From a bacterium (lineage in GTDB: Bacteria; Acidobacteriota; Thermoanaerobaculia; Multivoradales; JAHEKO01): a stretch of DNA of 53,356 bases. Below, in pieces: positions 40,602 to 49,427 of this stretch. The first letter of the stretch is position 1; every line of letters starts with the position of its first letter. Location: assembly GCA_024224155.1 (NCBI GenBank), contig JAAENP010000177.1, forward strand, positions 1-53,356. Direction: 5' to 3'. Position numbers and translations under genes: made by a program. The notes below the pieces were generated by a model, which did no database searches, was not told the origin of the DNA, and was given only the letters and a program-made list of their open reading frames with translations.

Positions 40602-42476
40602 TTGGTCCTCAAGCACCACCGTCTTTTCGCTGTAGCCACGGCTGTGCTGCTGGCCTTTCTGCTCTATCAAGGTCGCCTCTTCTTTCCCTACCCCTTCGAG
40701 GCCTCCGCCCGTGCACTGGTCTCGCTCGCCGAGTGGGCGCTCGTTTCGGCGGCGTTTCTCGGCTGGGGAGGTCTGCTCCATCGCGCGCTCGTGGGTACTG
40801 GCCAGTCTGCGCCGCTCGCCCACGCCTGGGCCTTGGGAGCCGCGACGACCGCCACTCTGATGGGCTATCTGGCGCCGTTCTGGTATCCGAACGTGTTCTT
40901 TGCGGCGCCCTGGCTGGTGATCGGTATCGTGCTCCTGGTCCTGCGGCGTTCGCGATTCGAGCTCGGCGCCAGCGTCGCCAGCCCGATTCTCTGGCTGCTC
41001 GTGCCTTTTGCCGTGTGCGCGGTCCTCCTCGCATTCGCTCCCCCTCTCTCCCTGGACGCTCTCGTCTACCACCTGGGGATACCAAAACAGTTTGCGCTCC
41101 AGGGCCAGGCCTATGAGATGCCATGGAACATCCTGTCCTACTTTCCTCTGCACGCCGAGCTCCTCTTCGGCCTCACCCTGGAGTTGGACAAGACCGGAAT
41201 CCTGGCCCAGCTGCTCCACCTCGGCGCGGCCTTCTGGACTCTGACGGTCGTCGTTCGGACGGGAACCAGGGAGTTCGGGCGGCTTGCCGGCGGCCTGGCG
41301 GCAGTCATCCTGTTTTCGATTCCCGTGTACTGCCTGATCTCCGGCTGGGCCTGGAACGACTGGTTCGTTCTTCTCTACGCCGCACTCGCGCTCGATCAAG
41401 TCCTGCTACTACGAACGGCCCACAGCTCGCGCCGCTACCTACTCGCGGCCGTCTTCCTGGGATCGGCAGCAGCGGTCAAGTACACCGCTTTGCCGATGCT
41501 CGCCCTACTGGTGGTGGGATTCTCGAAGCAAAACCGGCGTCTTATGCCGGCGGCCGCCTTGGCAGCCGCACTGCTCCTCGGGCCCTGGTACGGCAAGAAC
41601 CTGGTGCAGAAGGCCAATCCCGTGTTCCCCTTTTTCTCGACCCTCCAGGGGACCGGATCCCTGACCGACTATCGCGGCGACGTCGAAGCGGCTGACCGGT
41701 GGCTCGGTTACCTGGGCCGCAGAGACATGGTGGATGAAAGCGTAGGCCTGCTTTGGATCGCCGGTGTGCCTCTTGGTCTTTGGATTCTGGTCAGCGCGAG
41801 GCGACGGCTCTGGCCTCTCGGCGCGGTCGCGGCCCTCTACCTGATCACGGCCGTGATCTTCCATCCCACCGTGCGCGCCTTCGGCCCTCTCTTCTTGGTC
41901 GGATCTTGGCTGAACGCCCAGGGCATCGTCGTCCTGGCACGAACGAAGTGGTCCAGACGCATCGTGTTCGCAGTCACAGGTTTTTTGCTCTGGACGAATC
42001 TTTTCCAGGTACTGTGGGTCATGCGCCACTACGAGCCGCTCGGAGTCGCGTTGGGGTTCGATTCTCGCGAGAGCTACCTCGAGACCGGGCAATCCTATTA
42101 CCCGGCCTACCGCTGGCTTGCGGACAACAGCGAGCCCGAAGACGTAGTGCTGATCGTTGGCGAAAGCCGCGTCTTCTACCTCGAGCGGCCGGTGATCGCC
42201 GGGTGCTATTTGGATCAACCGCCACTGAGCGGTTTCCTCCGCGAGACCAGTCCGGAGGCGGCCGTGCGCGGGCTCCGAAAGGCCGGCGTCTCTCACATTC
42301 TGGTGAACTGGTCCCAGTACCGCGTTGCCCCCACCCGACCGCCCACGACCGACGAGCTGCTCTTCTTCTCGGACCCGGGCACCGACGCCGTTCTCAAGAA
42401 CCTGCTGGCGGAGCGAGCCCGATTGGTCTTTCAAAACGGCCCCACCGAAATCTACCGACTCCAGGCGGCGCCATAG
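40602..42476 (+). CDS. Polytopic GT-C-like glycosyltransferase
   Basis: A 624-residue protein starting at TTG; an in-frame TAG at 40596 excludes anything longer. The AGGAG touches the start, which is odd, so a GTG at 40644 remains possible. About 11-12 hydrophobic helices fill the first 480 residues, starting with LFAVATAVLLAFLLYQG. The first large loop has PLSLDALVYHLGIPKQFALQG, the Asp/His pattern seen in membrane GT-C transferases of the GT39/PMT group. A soluble C-terminal domain (DNSEPEDVVLIVGESRVFYLE) follows. It could transfer a sugar from a lipid-phosphate donor. Neighbours do not name the acceptor. Confidence 0.8.
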   Translation: MVLKHHRLFAVATAVLLAFLLYQGRLFFPYPFEASARALVSLAEWALVSAAFLGWGGLLHRALVGTGQSAPLAHAWALGAATTATLMGYLAPFWYPNVFFAAPWLVIGIVLLVLRRSRFELGASVASPILWLLVPFAVCAVLLAFAPPLSLDALVYHLGIPKQFALQGQAYEMPWNILSYFPLHAELLFGLTLELDKTGILAQLLHLGAAFWTLTVVVRTGTREFGRLAGGLAAVILFSIPVYCLISGWAWNDWFVLLYAALALDQVLLLRTAHSSRRYLLAAVFLGSAAAVKYTALPMLALLVVGFSKQNRRLMPAAALAAALLLGPWYGKNLVQKANPVFPFFSTLQGTGSLTDYRGDVEAADRWLGYLGRRDMVDESVGLLWIAGVPLGLWILVSARRRLWPLGAVAALYLITAVIFHPTVRAFGPLFLVGSWLNAQGIVVLARTKWSRRIVFAVTGFLLWTNLFQVLWVMRHYEPLGVALGFDSRESYLETGQSYYPAYRWLADNSEPEDVVLIVGESRVFYLERPVIAGCYLDQPPLSGFLRETSPEAAVRGLRKAGVSHILVNWSQYRVAPTRPPTTDELLFFSDPGTDAVLKNLLAERARLVFQNGPTEIYRLQAAP

Positions 42477-42515
42477 CTCGCGTAATACAAAACGTAAGTC
42501 AGCGTAACTCCTCGG

Positions 42516-42545
42516 TTGTTACCAATTCCTGACCTGTGACATAGT
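42516..42545 (+). promoter_or_regulatory. Possible promoter of the Pro-rich exported protein gene
   Basis: TTGTTA and CATAGT with 18 bases between lie about 80 bases before the start at 42625, in a locally AT-richer stretch. Confidence 0.35.
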
Positions 42546-42624
42546 TCGCTGAGCCCGGCAACGACTTGCGGCAGGATCGCAGGTAGGGATGACTTTCAAC
42601 CAATCGTCAGCGGAGATCGGCAGC

Positions 42625-43698
42625 ATGAAAAAACTAATCCTCGTCACTATTTGCGCGGTTCTCGTGGGCACCAGCTTCGCACCCTCGGCGTCCGCCGGCA
42701 CGCTCCTGGTCAGCGATTCGGTATTCAAGGCCTCTAAGAAGGAGGAGAAGCACCCCGTCGAGGTGTTCGCCGGCGTGCTCGTCCCCACTCGGCTTACCAA
42801 AGCCGATATCTGTATCTACTACTCCAACACCACCAAGAAGGGTGACCAGGGCCTGATCCGAGCGAAGGCCGCCATTCTCGACCGCAGTGGCGACCCCGAA
42901 AAGACCGAGTTCCTGACCCTCAACGGAAGAGTCCGGAACAACGAGGCCATCATCTGCAAGAAAGCTCCGACCTTGCGGCCCGGTGACGGCGTGACGTTCG
43001 AGATCGAGCTGCAGCAGATGCCGAGATTGCGCAACTCGAAGCAGCGCACGGAGATGGCGCAGATCGCGGGTGTAATCAGTCAAGGAGTGACCCCGGAGGA
43101 TCTGATCCCCGAGCCCCCGCCACCTCCGCCTCCGCCTCCGCCTCCTCCTCCCTGCCCGGCGCCCGCCCCCGCGCCCGCACCGGCGCCCAATCCGAATCCC
43201 AATCCGAACCCGAACCCCAACCCGAGCCCGGCACCGGCGCCGGCGCCGGCACCCTCCCCCAGCGCGAGTCTGTCGGCCGCCGACCAGGTCGCGGCTTCGG
43301 CCCTGCTCAACGTCGCCACCAAGACGCAACTATGGAGGTTCAAGGGAAACAACCCGGCGAAATGGACCGTCATCGGCCCCAGAACCCTGCTGGGCAACGG
43401 CCCGGGCGGAGTCAATCCCGCCACCGTCGGCTACGGCAACACCATCGCCGCGGGAGTCAGGGACTACGAGCGCAAGAGGGGGGCGCTGCCTAAGGGCGGC
43501 GCGCTGAACGCGCGGGACCTCAAGGCCCTCGAGTGGTACTCGGCTATTAACTCGGCCGGGGGACCGACCTCGATCCGCCGCAGCGCCGCGGGCGGCTACT
43601 ATGCCGAGTTCTATCGCCCGTCCACGGGTGTCCGCCATACCGGACCCGTTGGTTCCATCGCGGCGGCTGTCGACTACTTCAAGTCCCAGGGGCTCTAG
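42625..43698 (+). CDS. Exported protein with Pro-rich linker
   Basis: A 357-residue protein starting at ATG 42625 with GGAG in range (42589 is another start). The signal peptide is KKLILVTICAVLVGTSFAPSASA. The first mature domain, about residues 25-160, is beta-rich (FAGVLVPTRLTKADICIYYSN, KTEFLTLNGRVRNNEAIICK). A linker follows of 13 consecutive Pro, then AP, NP and AP dipeptide repeats, over about 50 residues. The last domain of about 125 residues (ADQVAASALLNVATKTQLWR, YYAEFYRPSTGVRHTGPVG) is unrecognised. The linker could cross the peptidoglycan or separate two surface domains. It ends with a strong terminator. Confidence 0.82.
   Translation: MKKLILVTICAVLVGTSFAPSASAGTLLVSDSVFKASKKEEKHPVEVFAGVLVPTRLTKADICIYYSNTTKKGDQGLIRAKAAILDRSGDPEKTEFLTLNGRVRNNEAIICKKAPTLRPGDGVTFEIELQQMPRLRNSKQRTEMAQIAGVISQGVTPEDLIPEPPPPPPPPPPPPPCPAPAPAPAPAPNPNPNPNPNPNPSPAPAPAPAPSPSASLSAADQVAASALLNVATKTQLWRFKGNNPAKWTVIGPRTLLGNGPGGVNPATVGYGNTIAAGVRDYERKRGALPKGGALNARDLKALEWYSAINSAGGPTSIRRSAAGGYYAEFYRPSTGVRHTGPVGSIAAAVDYFKSQGL
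43111..43262 (+). repeat. Low-complexity Pro-rich coding repeat
   Basis: The DNA is a run of imperfect triplet and hexamer repeats (cctccg, gcgccc, ccgaac/cccaat, gcgccg) that encode poly-Pro, Ala-Pro and Asn-Pro. Such tracts can change length by slippage in multiples of six bases without breaking the frame. Confidence 0.8.
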
Positions 43699-43723
43699 GT
43701 CCCCGATCAAGTTCCCGATCTTC

Positions 43724-43768
43724 AACCGGCTGCTGGCGGGTATTCCGCCGGCAGCCGGTTTTCTTTTT
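43724..43768 (+). terminator. Rho-independent terminator
   Basis: AACCGGCTGCTGGCGG pairs with CCGCCGGCAGCCGGTT through 16 bp with one G-U, then TTCTTTTT. It ends the Pro-rich protein gene and faces the convergent sulfatase-fold gene. Confidence 0.9.
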
Positions 43769-43795
43769 GAGGCAGGAGTCGGTTACCCTTGAGTT

Positions 43796-45454
43796 CTAGG
43801 GCCGAGGAGACTCTGGATACTCCCCCTTGGCGGTAATCGCGGCGACGGTTGGCGCTCGAGGTCGGGTGACACCCGGAGCCGCTGTTGTCTGCCAACGGTG
43901 CCGCGCGAGCCGCCGGCGCAGCCGAGCGGACAGGGCGGACCGCTCGAACGAAAGATCGACGCGGGCCTGGGGATCGGCGCTGAGGTCGAAGAGCTCGGTC
44001 TTCGACAATTCCAGACCCCTCAGCTTGAACGAAAGGCAGCGCCGGTCGGCGCCGGCGCCGGCGTCACTCGGTGACTCGCAATCGGCGGCCGCGATTGTCA
44101 GCCGTTTTCGCTCGCCCTGCCGCGCAAGTGGCAGGCTCCTCGAGACCCAGCGGGGACCGACCTCGAGCTCGGCCACCTCGTGACCGTCAAGCAAGGCCCG
44201 CAGGGTCCGCGGCCGGAGGAAGCTCACAATCGAAAACTCGATCTGGTCCGCGGGCGTATCGAAGGTCACCCTGCGCGTCACCCAGGTTCCGTCGTGCTCA
44301 CCCCGGAGCTTGCTTCGGACGCTTTCATAGAGATGCCCCTCGCACTCGAGAAAGAGTGCCTGCTGGGCCCAGCGCCCTCGGGCTTCGGCTACCGCCCACC
44401 GTCGCGGCTCGGCGGCGTCGGCCAGACCCGGGAGCGTCCGCCCGGAAAGCGGCGGCATGGGCAGCCCGGCGAGGGCGTAGAAAGAGGGAGCGAGGTCGAC
44501 GGTCTGCACGAGGGTCGCGATCCGGGACGCCTTCAGACCGGGCCCGAGCAGTAGAAGAGGCACGCCCAGGGTCTCGGGATACACCTGGGCATGGCCCACG
44601 CGACCGTGCTCGCCGAACTCGAAACCGTGGTCGGCGGTAATGGCGACAACCGGTCCGCCGCGGGAATCGAGAGCTTCGATCTCGGTGACGAACCGCGCGA
44701 CTTCGCGATCGAGCCGAGCCAGGGCCTCGAAATAGGAGGCCTCCACCTTGCCCAGCACCTCGGCGGTGAGCTCTCCATGCCCGGCGATCAGCCGACCGAG
44801 CGAGAAGGGGCCCTCGAAGAGAGCCTCTTCGAGCGCGTCCGAGTGCACAAAGACAAAGAAGGGATCGGTTCCGACACCTCGAACGAACCGCGCCGCCCGA
44901 TCAAAGGGAGACTCACCGTCGCTCGTGCTCGTCTCGAACCGGTCGAAGCCGCGGTCGAATCCAAAGTCGGCACTCAAATAGCCGCCGCCGGTGAATCCGC
45001 CCGTCCGGTATCCGTGCCCGGCGAAGCGCTCGGCGAGAACCGGGGCGTCGGCCGCCAAGGTCCCCTCCGGCGGGACCACGCGGTGCTCCGCCGGGTACAG
45101 ACCGCTCAGCATCGAAACGTGCGCAGTCAATGTATTGGGAGAGGTGGTGAGAGCCCGCTCATAGACCAGAGCCCGCTCCACAAGCGCGTCGAGAGAAGGG
45201 CTGGGAGAGGGCTGCCGCCCTTGAAACCCCAGCGCGTCCGCTCGCAGCCCGCTCAGACTGATCAGCACGAAACCCCCAGGTCGAGGCTCGGTCCCCCGAT
45301 CCCCGGAGCAGCCCAGGTACGCCACCGCCGAGATCAGCAACAGAACGACCCAAAACCCCCTGAAGCGTTCCTGCTTGGTCCCCTGAAGCAGCGACGCGTC
45401 ACAGGCAGCCCGCCCTCGAATCGAACGCGCCGTCGGCAGGCTCTCGAACGCCAC
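43796..45454 (-). CDS. Sulfatase-fold lipoprotein lacking the FGly site
   Basis: A 552-residue protein whose GTG start shares one base with the stop of the upstream gene (TAGTG), implying translational coupling. A longer open frame runs upstream but lies wholly opposite the coding sequence of the GT-C gene and is rejected. The N-terminal segment ends in the lipobox YLGC (Cys49). The alkaline-phosphatase/sulfatase fold is clear in FVLISLSGLRADAL, YERALTTSPNTLTAHVSMLS, AITADHGFEFGEHGRVGHAQ. The usual first metal-binding Asp is Ser68 and the FGly Cys/Ser is Thr108, with His for the following Arg. It is therefore either inactive as a sulfatase or uses Thr as some phosphoglycerol transferases do. 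Confidence 0.85.
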   Translation of the reverse strand: MAFESLPTARSIRGRAACDASLLQGTKQERFRGFWVVLLLISAVAYLGCSGDRGTEPRPGGFVLISLSGLRADALGFQGRQPSPSPSLDALVERALVYERALTTSPNTLTAHVSMLSGLYPAEHRVVPPEGTLAADAPVLAERFAGHGYRTGGFTGGGYLSADFGFDRGFDRFETSTSDGESPFDRAARFVRGVGTDPFFVFVHSDALEEALFEGPFSLGRLIAGHGELTAEVLGKVEASYFEALARLDREVARFVTEIEALDSRGGPVVAITADHGFEFGEHGRVGHAQVYPETLGVPLLLLGPGLKASRIATLVQTVDLAPSFYALAGLPMPPLSGRTLPGLADAAEPRRWAVAEARGRWAQQALFLECEGHLYESVRSKLRGEHDGTWVTRRVTFDTPADQIEFSIVSFLRPRTLRALLDGHEVAELEVGPRWVSRSLPLARQGERKRLTIAAADCESPSDAGAGADRRCLSFKLRGLELSKTELFDLSADPQARVDLSFERSALSARLRRRLARHRWQTTAAPGVTRPRAPTVAAITAKGEYPESPRP

Positions 45455-47265
45455 TAGCGGGGCCGTTCTTTCCGGACTCGCTGCAAGGCGATCTCGGCGC
45501 CGACATAGAACTGCGGCTCGATCACCGTGCCGTCCGCTCGGCGGGGATTGCGCCCGCTTCGCGTGCGAGCCACGAGGCGATAGGCGTAGATTCTCTTGTC
45601 CAGCTGATAGCGCACCTTGGTGGCTCCGCCCGGCTCGAAAGTCACGAGCTCGGGTCCGCTCGAGTCGGCGTCGAACACCGCCACCCGGCGCTGGCTGCCC
45701 AAGCTCAGCACGACCTCGTTCTCGCTCGCGGGCGACGACACCTCGAAGGCCAGAGTCTCGATCGGCTCGGCCGACGAGATCCACAGCTCGGCCGTCGAGG
45801 CTCCACGCAGCCGGAACGATCCGGTCCCTCGATTCACAATCTGAAACTGGTCCTTCCGACCCCGGATGCTGATCCCCCGGGTGTTGAAGTTCAGGTAACC
45901 GGGCACCGACTCGGCGATCGAGAGCTCTTGCGGCAGGAGCTGAAAGGCCGCGCCACGCACGTGCGCCTGGAGTGTCGGATGCGGAACCGGAACCCCGTAG
46001 GGTGAAAGCAGCACCGGCGTCAGGAACAAGCCTCCGAGCAGATAGCCCACCGCCATCAGCCAAGCCGGGCGAATCACCGGCACTAGAAACAAGAACGCCG
46101 GATAGAGATTGACGAAGTAGCGATTGCCGACAAAACCGCCGCCACCGTGCCAATTGAAGTAGATCCAGACCAGAAAGAACAGGCCGACGCCCGCGAGACA
46201 ACCGACGATGAGCCAGCGAGCCGCATTCCGGCGGTCGTGAAGCAGGAACAAGACCAGACAGATGAGAGAAAACGGCAAGTAGACGAAAAGTCCCGTGTGC
46301 CGACCGACCAAGAAGTAGCCGATATTCTCGACCAGCATTCTGGGAAAGAGATCCGGAATCCGCGCCAGCCAGTACCACGAGCTGTGACGCTGGGGCGTCG
46401 CCACCGGCTGCTGGAAGGGCTTCAGGATCTCGTCCAGCCGCTCCGGATCATCGATCTGCAGGCCGGCCCGGGAAGTGCCGAGGTAGGGGGTCGGCGTGTC
46501 GGTCAGCACCCACGCGATGCCGGCTTGAGCCGCCAGGGCGACGACAATCGCAACGAGCCAGCCCGCAACGGTCTTCGCCCCCCGGCGCCTCAGGAACAGA
46601 TAGAGGGCCGGTATTCCCATGGCCGCCAGCATGGGCTTGTTGTACGCCGCCAGCGAAAGTGCCGCGCCCGACCACAGCGGGCGCAGCGAGCCCGCGAAGA
46701 TCCGCGCGAGGACGGCCGAGCCCGACCGGTCTTCCTCGGTCGCAGCCAGATACAAACACGCCATCACCGAGAACATGTTGAGGACCTCGGTGTGGAGCCA
46801 GAACACATAGACGAAGGCCAGGGAAACGAGAAAAAAGGAAGCCGAAAAGAACGCCGCCAGCCCCTCGGGATTCGTCCGGCGTAGATAGAAGTACCCCATC
46901 CACATCATGCCGATGAAGAGAGCCATGTTCAGAGCCACCATGCCGCGGTTCTCGAATGCGGCGGCAAACGGAGCGGCGATCACCGAGTAGATGATGGGCT
47001 TGCCGAAGTAGACCGTCTGCCAGCCGTCCAACGACATCAGAATCAAGTTGTCGACCGGCAGGTGCGGATAGGCGTCGAAGAGGCGGCGAAGGTCCGCGGT
47101 TTCGCACCGGAGGTCGCCATCGCGCGCCAGGCTCAACGCCGCCAGGAGATAGGCCGGCTCGTCCGCTTTCAACGTGACCGGCAAGCCCCTGGTCGGCACA
47201 GCCAGCGGGTAGAGCAACAGCAGGAGGCTCAAGCAGCCGAGAACCAGGCCGGCAGTGCGTCTCAT
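45454..47265 (-). CDS. GT-C membrane glycosyltransferase (GT39/ArnT-like)
   Basis: A 603-residue protein with about 11 hydrophobic helices. The first loop carries LPVTLKADEPAYLLAALSLARDGDL, with the Asp-Glu pair of polyprenol-phosphate-sugar-using GT-C enzymes. A long luminal/periplasmic C-terminal domain of about 170 residues (AAFQLLPQELSIAESVPGYL and beyond) is beta-rich and may bind the acceptor. The gene overlaps the sulfatase-fold lipoprotein gene by one base, so the two products probably act on the same envelope glycan. No ribosome-binding site is obvious before its ATG. Confidence 0.82.
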   Translation of the reverse strand: MRRTAGLVLGCLSLLLLLYPLAVPTRGLPVTLKADEPAYLLAALSLARDGDLRCETADLRRLFDAYPHLPVDNLILMSLDGWQTVYFGKPIIYSVIAAPFAAAFENRGMVALNMALFIGMMWMGYFYLRRTNPEGLAAFFSASFFLVSLAFVYVFWLHTEVLNMFSVMACLYLAATEEDRSGSAVLARIFAGSLRPLWSGAALSLAAYNKPMLAAMGIPALYLFLRRRGAKTVAGWLVAIVVALAAQAGIAWVLTDTPTPYLGTSRAGLQIDDPERLDEILKPFQQPVATPQRHSSWYWLARIPDLFPRMLVENIGYFLVGRHTGLFVYLPFSLICLVLFLLHDRRNAARWLIVGCLAGVGLFFLVWIYFNWHGGGGFVGNRYFVNLYPAFLFLVPVIRPAWLMAVGYLLGGLFLTPVLLSPYGVPVPHPTLQAHVRGAAFQLLPQELSIAESVPGYLNFNTRGISIRGRKDQFQIVNRGTGSFRLRGASTAELWISSAEPIETLAFEVSSPASENEVVLSLGSQRRVAVFDADSSGPELVTFEPGGATKVRYQLDKRIYAYRLVARTRSGRNPRRADGTVIEPQFYVGAEIALQRVRKERPR

Positions 47266-47370
47266 AGGTCGACCAATGGAATGGGCAGAGGAAATGGAAC
47301 CGCTTTAGGTCGAGGGTGCTGCTCTCTCATCGAATGCGGCGCTTGTCAGTATAGCCCGCTGGTCGGCTCG

Positions 47371-48402
47371 TCAGAGGTCTTCGCGCTCGCCGCTCTCCCG
47401 CTCGACCTCGACGCCTGCCTGCTGCAGCCGGCTTTCCTCGTCGACCCGATCCGCTTCCAAAGCGACCGATCCGTCACCGCGCAACTCGGCCTTCTCGGCC
47501 TCGTCGGCCTTGTCCGTGGCGACCTCCTCGAGCACTGTTTCAGGCTCCCGCACGTCCGCGAGCGCACGGTGAACAGCGAGCTTCTCCAAAATGGAGTTCG
47601 GTAGGAAGCGCTTGTCACTCGCCAGAGCTCGCGTATTCATGAAGCTGGGCGACACGATCTCCACGTCGACTTCGTGAAGAGCCGTCAGCATCGCGCCTCT
47701 CAATCGGCTTCTCGCCGAAAGCAGCAGCTTGACGTTCTTGAGCAACCCTCCCACCCGGTAGACCACCGAGAAGTCGCCCAGCTCGCGGACGTGAACGAAG
47801 ACCTCTTGCAGCTCCTCCGGGGGCTCGCCCACCGAAACGCTCTTCGCGGCCTTTTTCAGAATCTCTTTGATTCGCTCGTGCCCGACGTCGTAGCCGAGCG
47901 AAACATCCGCGGTGATAATCGAGCCCGAGGCCCGGACCACGGTCACCGGCTTGGTGACCAGGTAGAGGTTCGGCAGCGTCGTCAGATCTCGATCTTCGGT
48001 CGCGATCTCGGTGTGGAACAAGCCGCGCTCGGTCACTCGCCCGAACTGACCCTCGACGCGAACCCAGTCTCCCAGCTCGAAATTGCCCACGACCCGCAGC
48101 AGAACACCCGCGATGGCGTTGCCCAACAGGGTCGTCGACGCCAGCGCCACGATCAGGACGCCGCCCAGACCGATTACCTGGGCTCTCAGAGTGTCGTCGA
48201 TCGGCAGGAACACCGTGACAATCAGCAGGCCGACGACCGAGACCAAGAGCGTCGCGGCGAGCCGAACCTGCCCGCGATGACGAGAACGAACCCATCGACC
48301 CAGCAGCAGATGAAGGCCCGCGACAACCAAGAGGGTCACTACGGCCGCTATCCCCGCCGGGATCAACAATCGAAGTGACGCGATCAGATTCTCGATCACC
48401 AT
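47371..48402 (-). CDS. MscS-family mechanosensitive channel
   Basis: A 343-residue protein with GGAG 7 bases before the ATG. Helices are at LLIPAGIAAVVTLLVVAGLH, LAATLLVSVVGLLIVTVFL and the pore helix GVLIVALASTTLLGNAIAGV. The beta domain follows with FELGDWVRVEGQFGRVTERG and TEDRDLTTLPNLYLV, diagnostic of MscS. The C-terminal alpha/beta part and an acidic tail of about 60 residues (ADKADEAEKAELRGDG and more) end the protein. It would release solutes at hypo-osmotic shock. It starts 25 bases after the DUF1684 gene. Confidence 0.93.
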   Translation of the reverse strand: MVIENLIASLRLLIPAGIAAVVTLLVVAGLHLLLGRWVRSRHRGQVRLAATLLVSVVGLLIVTVFLPIDDTLRAQVIGLGGVLIVALASTTLLGNAIAGVLLRVVGNFELGDWVRVEGQFGRVTERGLFHTEIATEDRDLTTLPNLYLVTKPVTVVRASGSIITADVSLGYDVGHERIKEILKKAAKSVSVGEPPEELQEVFVHVRELGDFSVVYRVGGLLKNVKLLLSARSRLRGAMLTALHEVDVEIVSPSFMNTRALASDKRFLPNSILEKLAVHRALADVREPETVLEEVATDKADEAEKAELRGDGSVALEADRVDEESRLQQAGVEVERESGEREDL

Positions 48403-48427
48403 TCAATGTCTCCGCGCTAGCGGTGCT

Positions 48428-49360
48428 CTAGTGCGCCGCTCCGAACATCTTCTCGCCAGCCTCGACTCTGAAGGGCAGCCTGTTCTCGGGCGGCGGCAGC
48501 GGGCAGGTCGCATAGGGGGTGAATACGCAGGGCGGGCAGTAGGCCTTGTTGAAATCCACGACCACCGTGCCGTCATCGCCGACCGGCTCCGCGTACACGA
48601 AGCGGCCCCCGCCGTAAGTTTGCGAGCCGTTGGTCTGATCGCCGAAGACCAGAAAGAACCCATCCTCCGGATCGCCCGAGGGCTGCAGGCTATGCCTCTC
48701 ACCGCCAACTTCGAGCACGACCTCCCCGAAGATCTCTTCCCCGCTCACGGTCCCGAGGATGTTGGGCGTCCGCAGGACCCTGGGCTCGTCGAAGAGCTCG
48801 TAGCGGCCGACGAGCCTCCAGTCCTCGTCGATCGGAAAGTACTCCATACCTTCGAACTCGGTAAGCAGTCGACTCTCGCGGTCCTTGAGCCGGACGCCGA
48901 TCATCTCCCCGCGCTCGATCGCGTAGAAGGCAACGCTGCCACTCTCGACGATCGTCGGGCCACCCTCCGAGGTATCGAGAGACAGAGCGGTCGCACCCGA
49001 CACCGGCGAGCCCCCGATGGTCAGCGCGACTCCCGCCCCGGGGAGCAGCTCCACTTCACGACCATCGCGGACCAGGACTCCGGTGTACTCGTCGATCAGG
49101 CCATCCGGAAAAACCGCGGCATTGCCTTCGCCGGAGCCGAAAGCGTTGTCGCCCTCCTCTAGCCAGTAGAGCCCCGCCAAAGTCAGCCAACCATCCGGCT
49201 TTCGAAGACTCTGATCACGCTCTTCCCGCCAGGACTCGATCAGCGAACGATGGTCGCTCACCGGCTCCACCGCCGTCGTCTCGGCGCCGCCCGAACACCC
49301 GCCACCAACCACTGCCAGCAGGGCTCCGAGACGAACAAACCAGACTTCGACTGCTCGCAC
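48428..49360 (-). CDS. DUF1684-family lipoprotein
   Basis: A 310-residue protein starting at GTG 49360 with GAGAGG 6 bases upstream (a TTG at 49363 is next to it). The signal peptide ends in a lipobox GGGC. The family pattern is strong: SWREERDQSLRKPDGWLTLA, GLYWLEEGDN, and the end DFNKAYCPPCVFTPYATCPL then ENRLPFRVEAGEK. DUF1684 proteins are widespread in Bacteroidota and Acidobacteriota, but their role is unknown. It lies in the minus-strand run from the epimerase to the MscS gene. Confidence 0.92.
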   Translation of the reverse strand: MRAVEVWFVRLGALLAVVGGGCSGGAETTAVEPVSDHRSLIESWREERDQSLRKPDGWLTLAGLYWLEEGDNAFGSGEGNAAVFPDGLIDEYTGVLVRDGREVELLPGAGVALTIGGSPVSGATALSLDTSEGGPTIVESGSVAFYAIERGEMIGVRLKDRESRLLTEFEGMEYFPIDEDWRLVGRYELFDEPRVLRTPNILGTVSGEEIFGEVVLEVGGERHSLQPSGDPEDGFFLVFGDQTNGSQTYGGGRFVYAEPVGDDGTVVVDFNKAYCPPCVFTPYATCPLPPPENRLPFRVEAGEKMFGAAH

Positions 49361-49427
49361 CAAAGGCCTCTCCTCTCAGTTGACTAGCGGACGCGGCAGC
49401 TTCGCAGAGACTTCGACCCGGCGCAAG

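Noticed and set aside
45455-46378. Upstream extension of the sulfatase-fold frame to 860 residues
   Set aside because: It lies entirely opposite in frame to the GT-C gene on the same strand, is Arg/Ala/Leu-rich without domain features, and the lipobox and GTG coupling at 45454 give a natural start.
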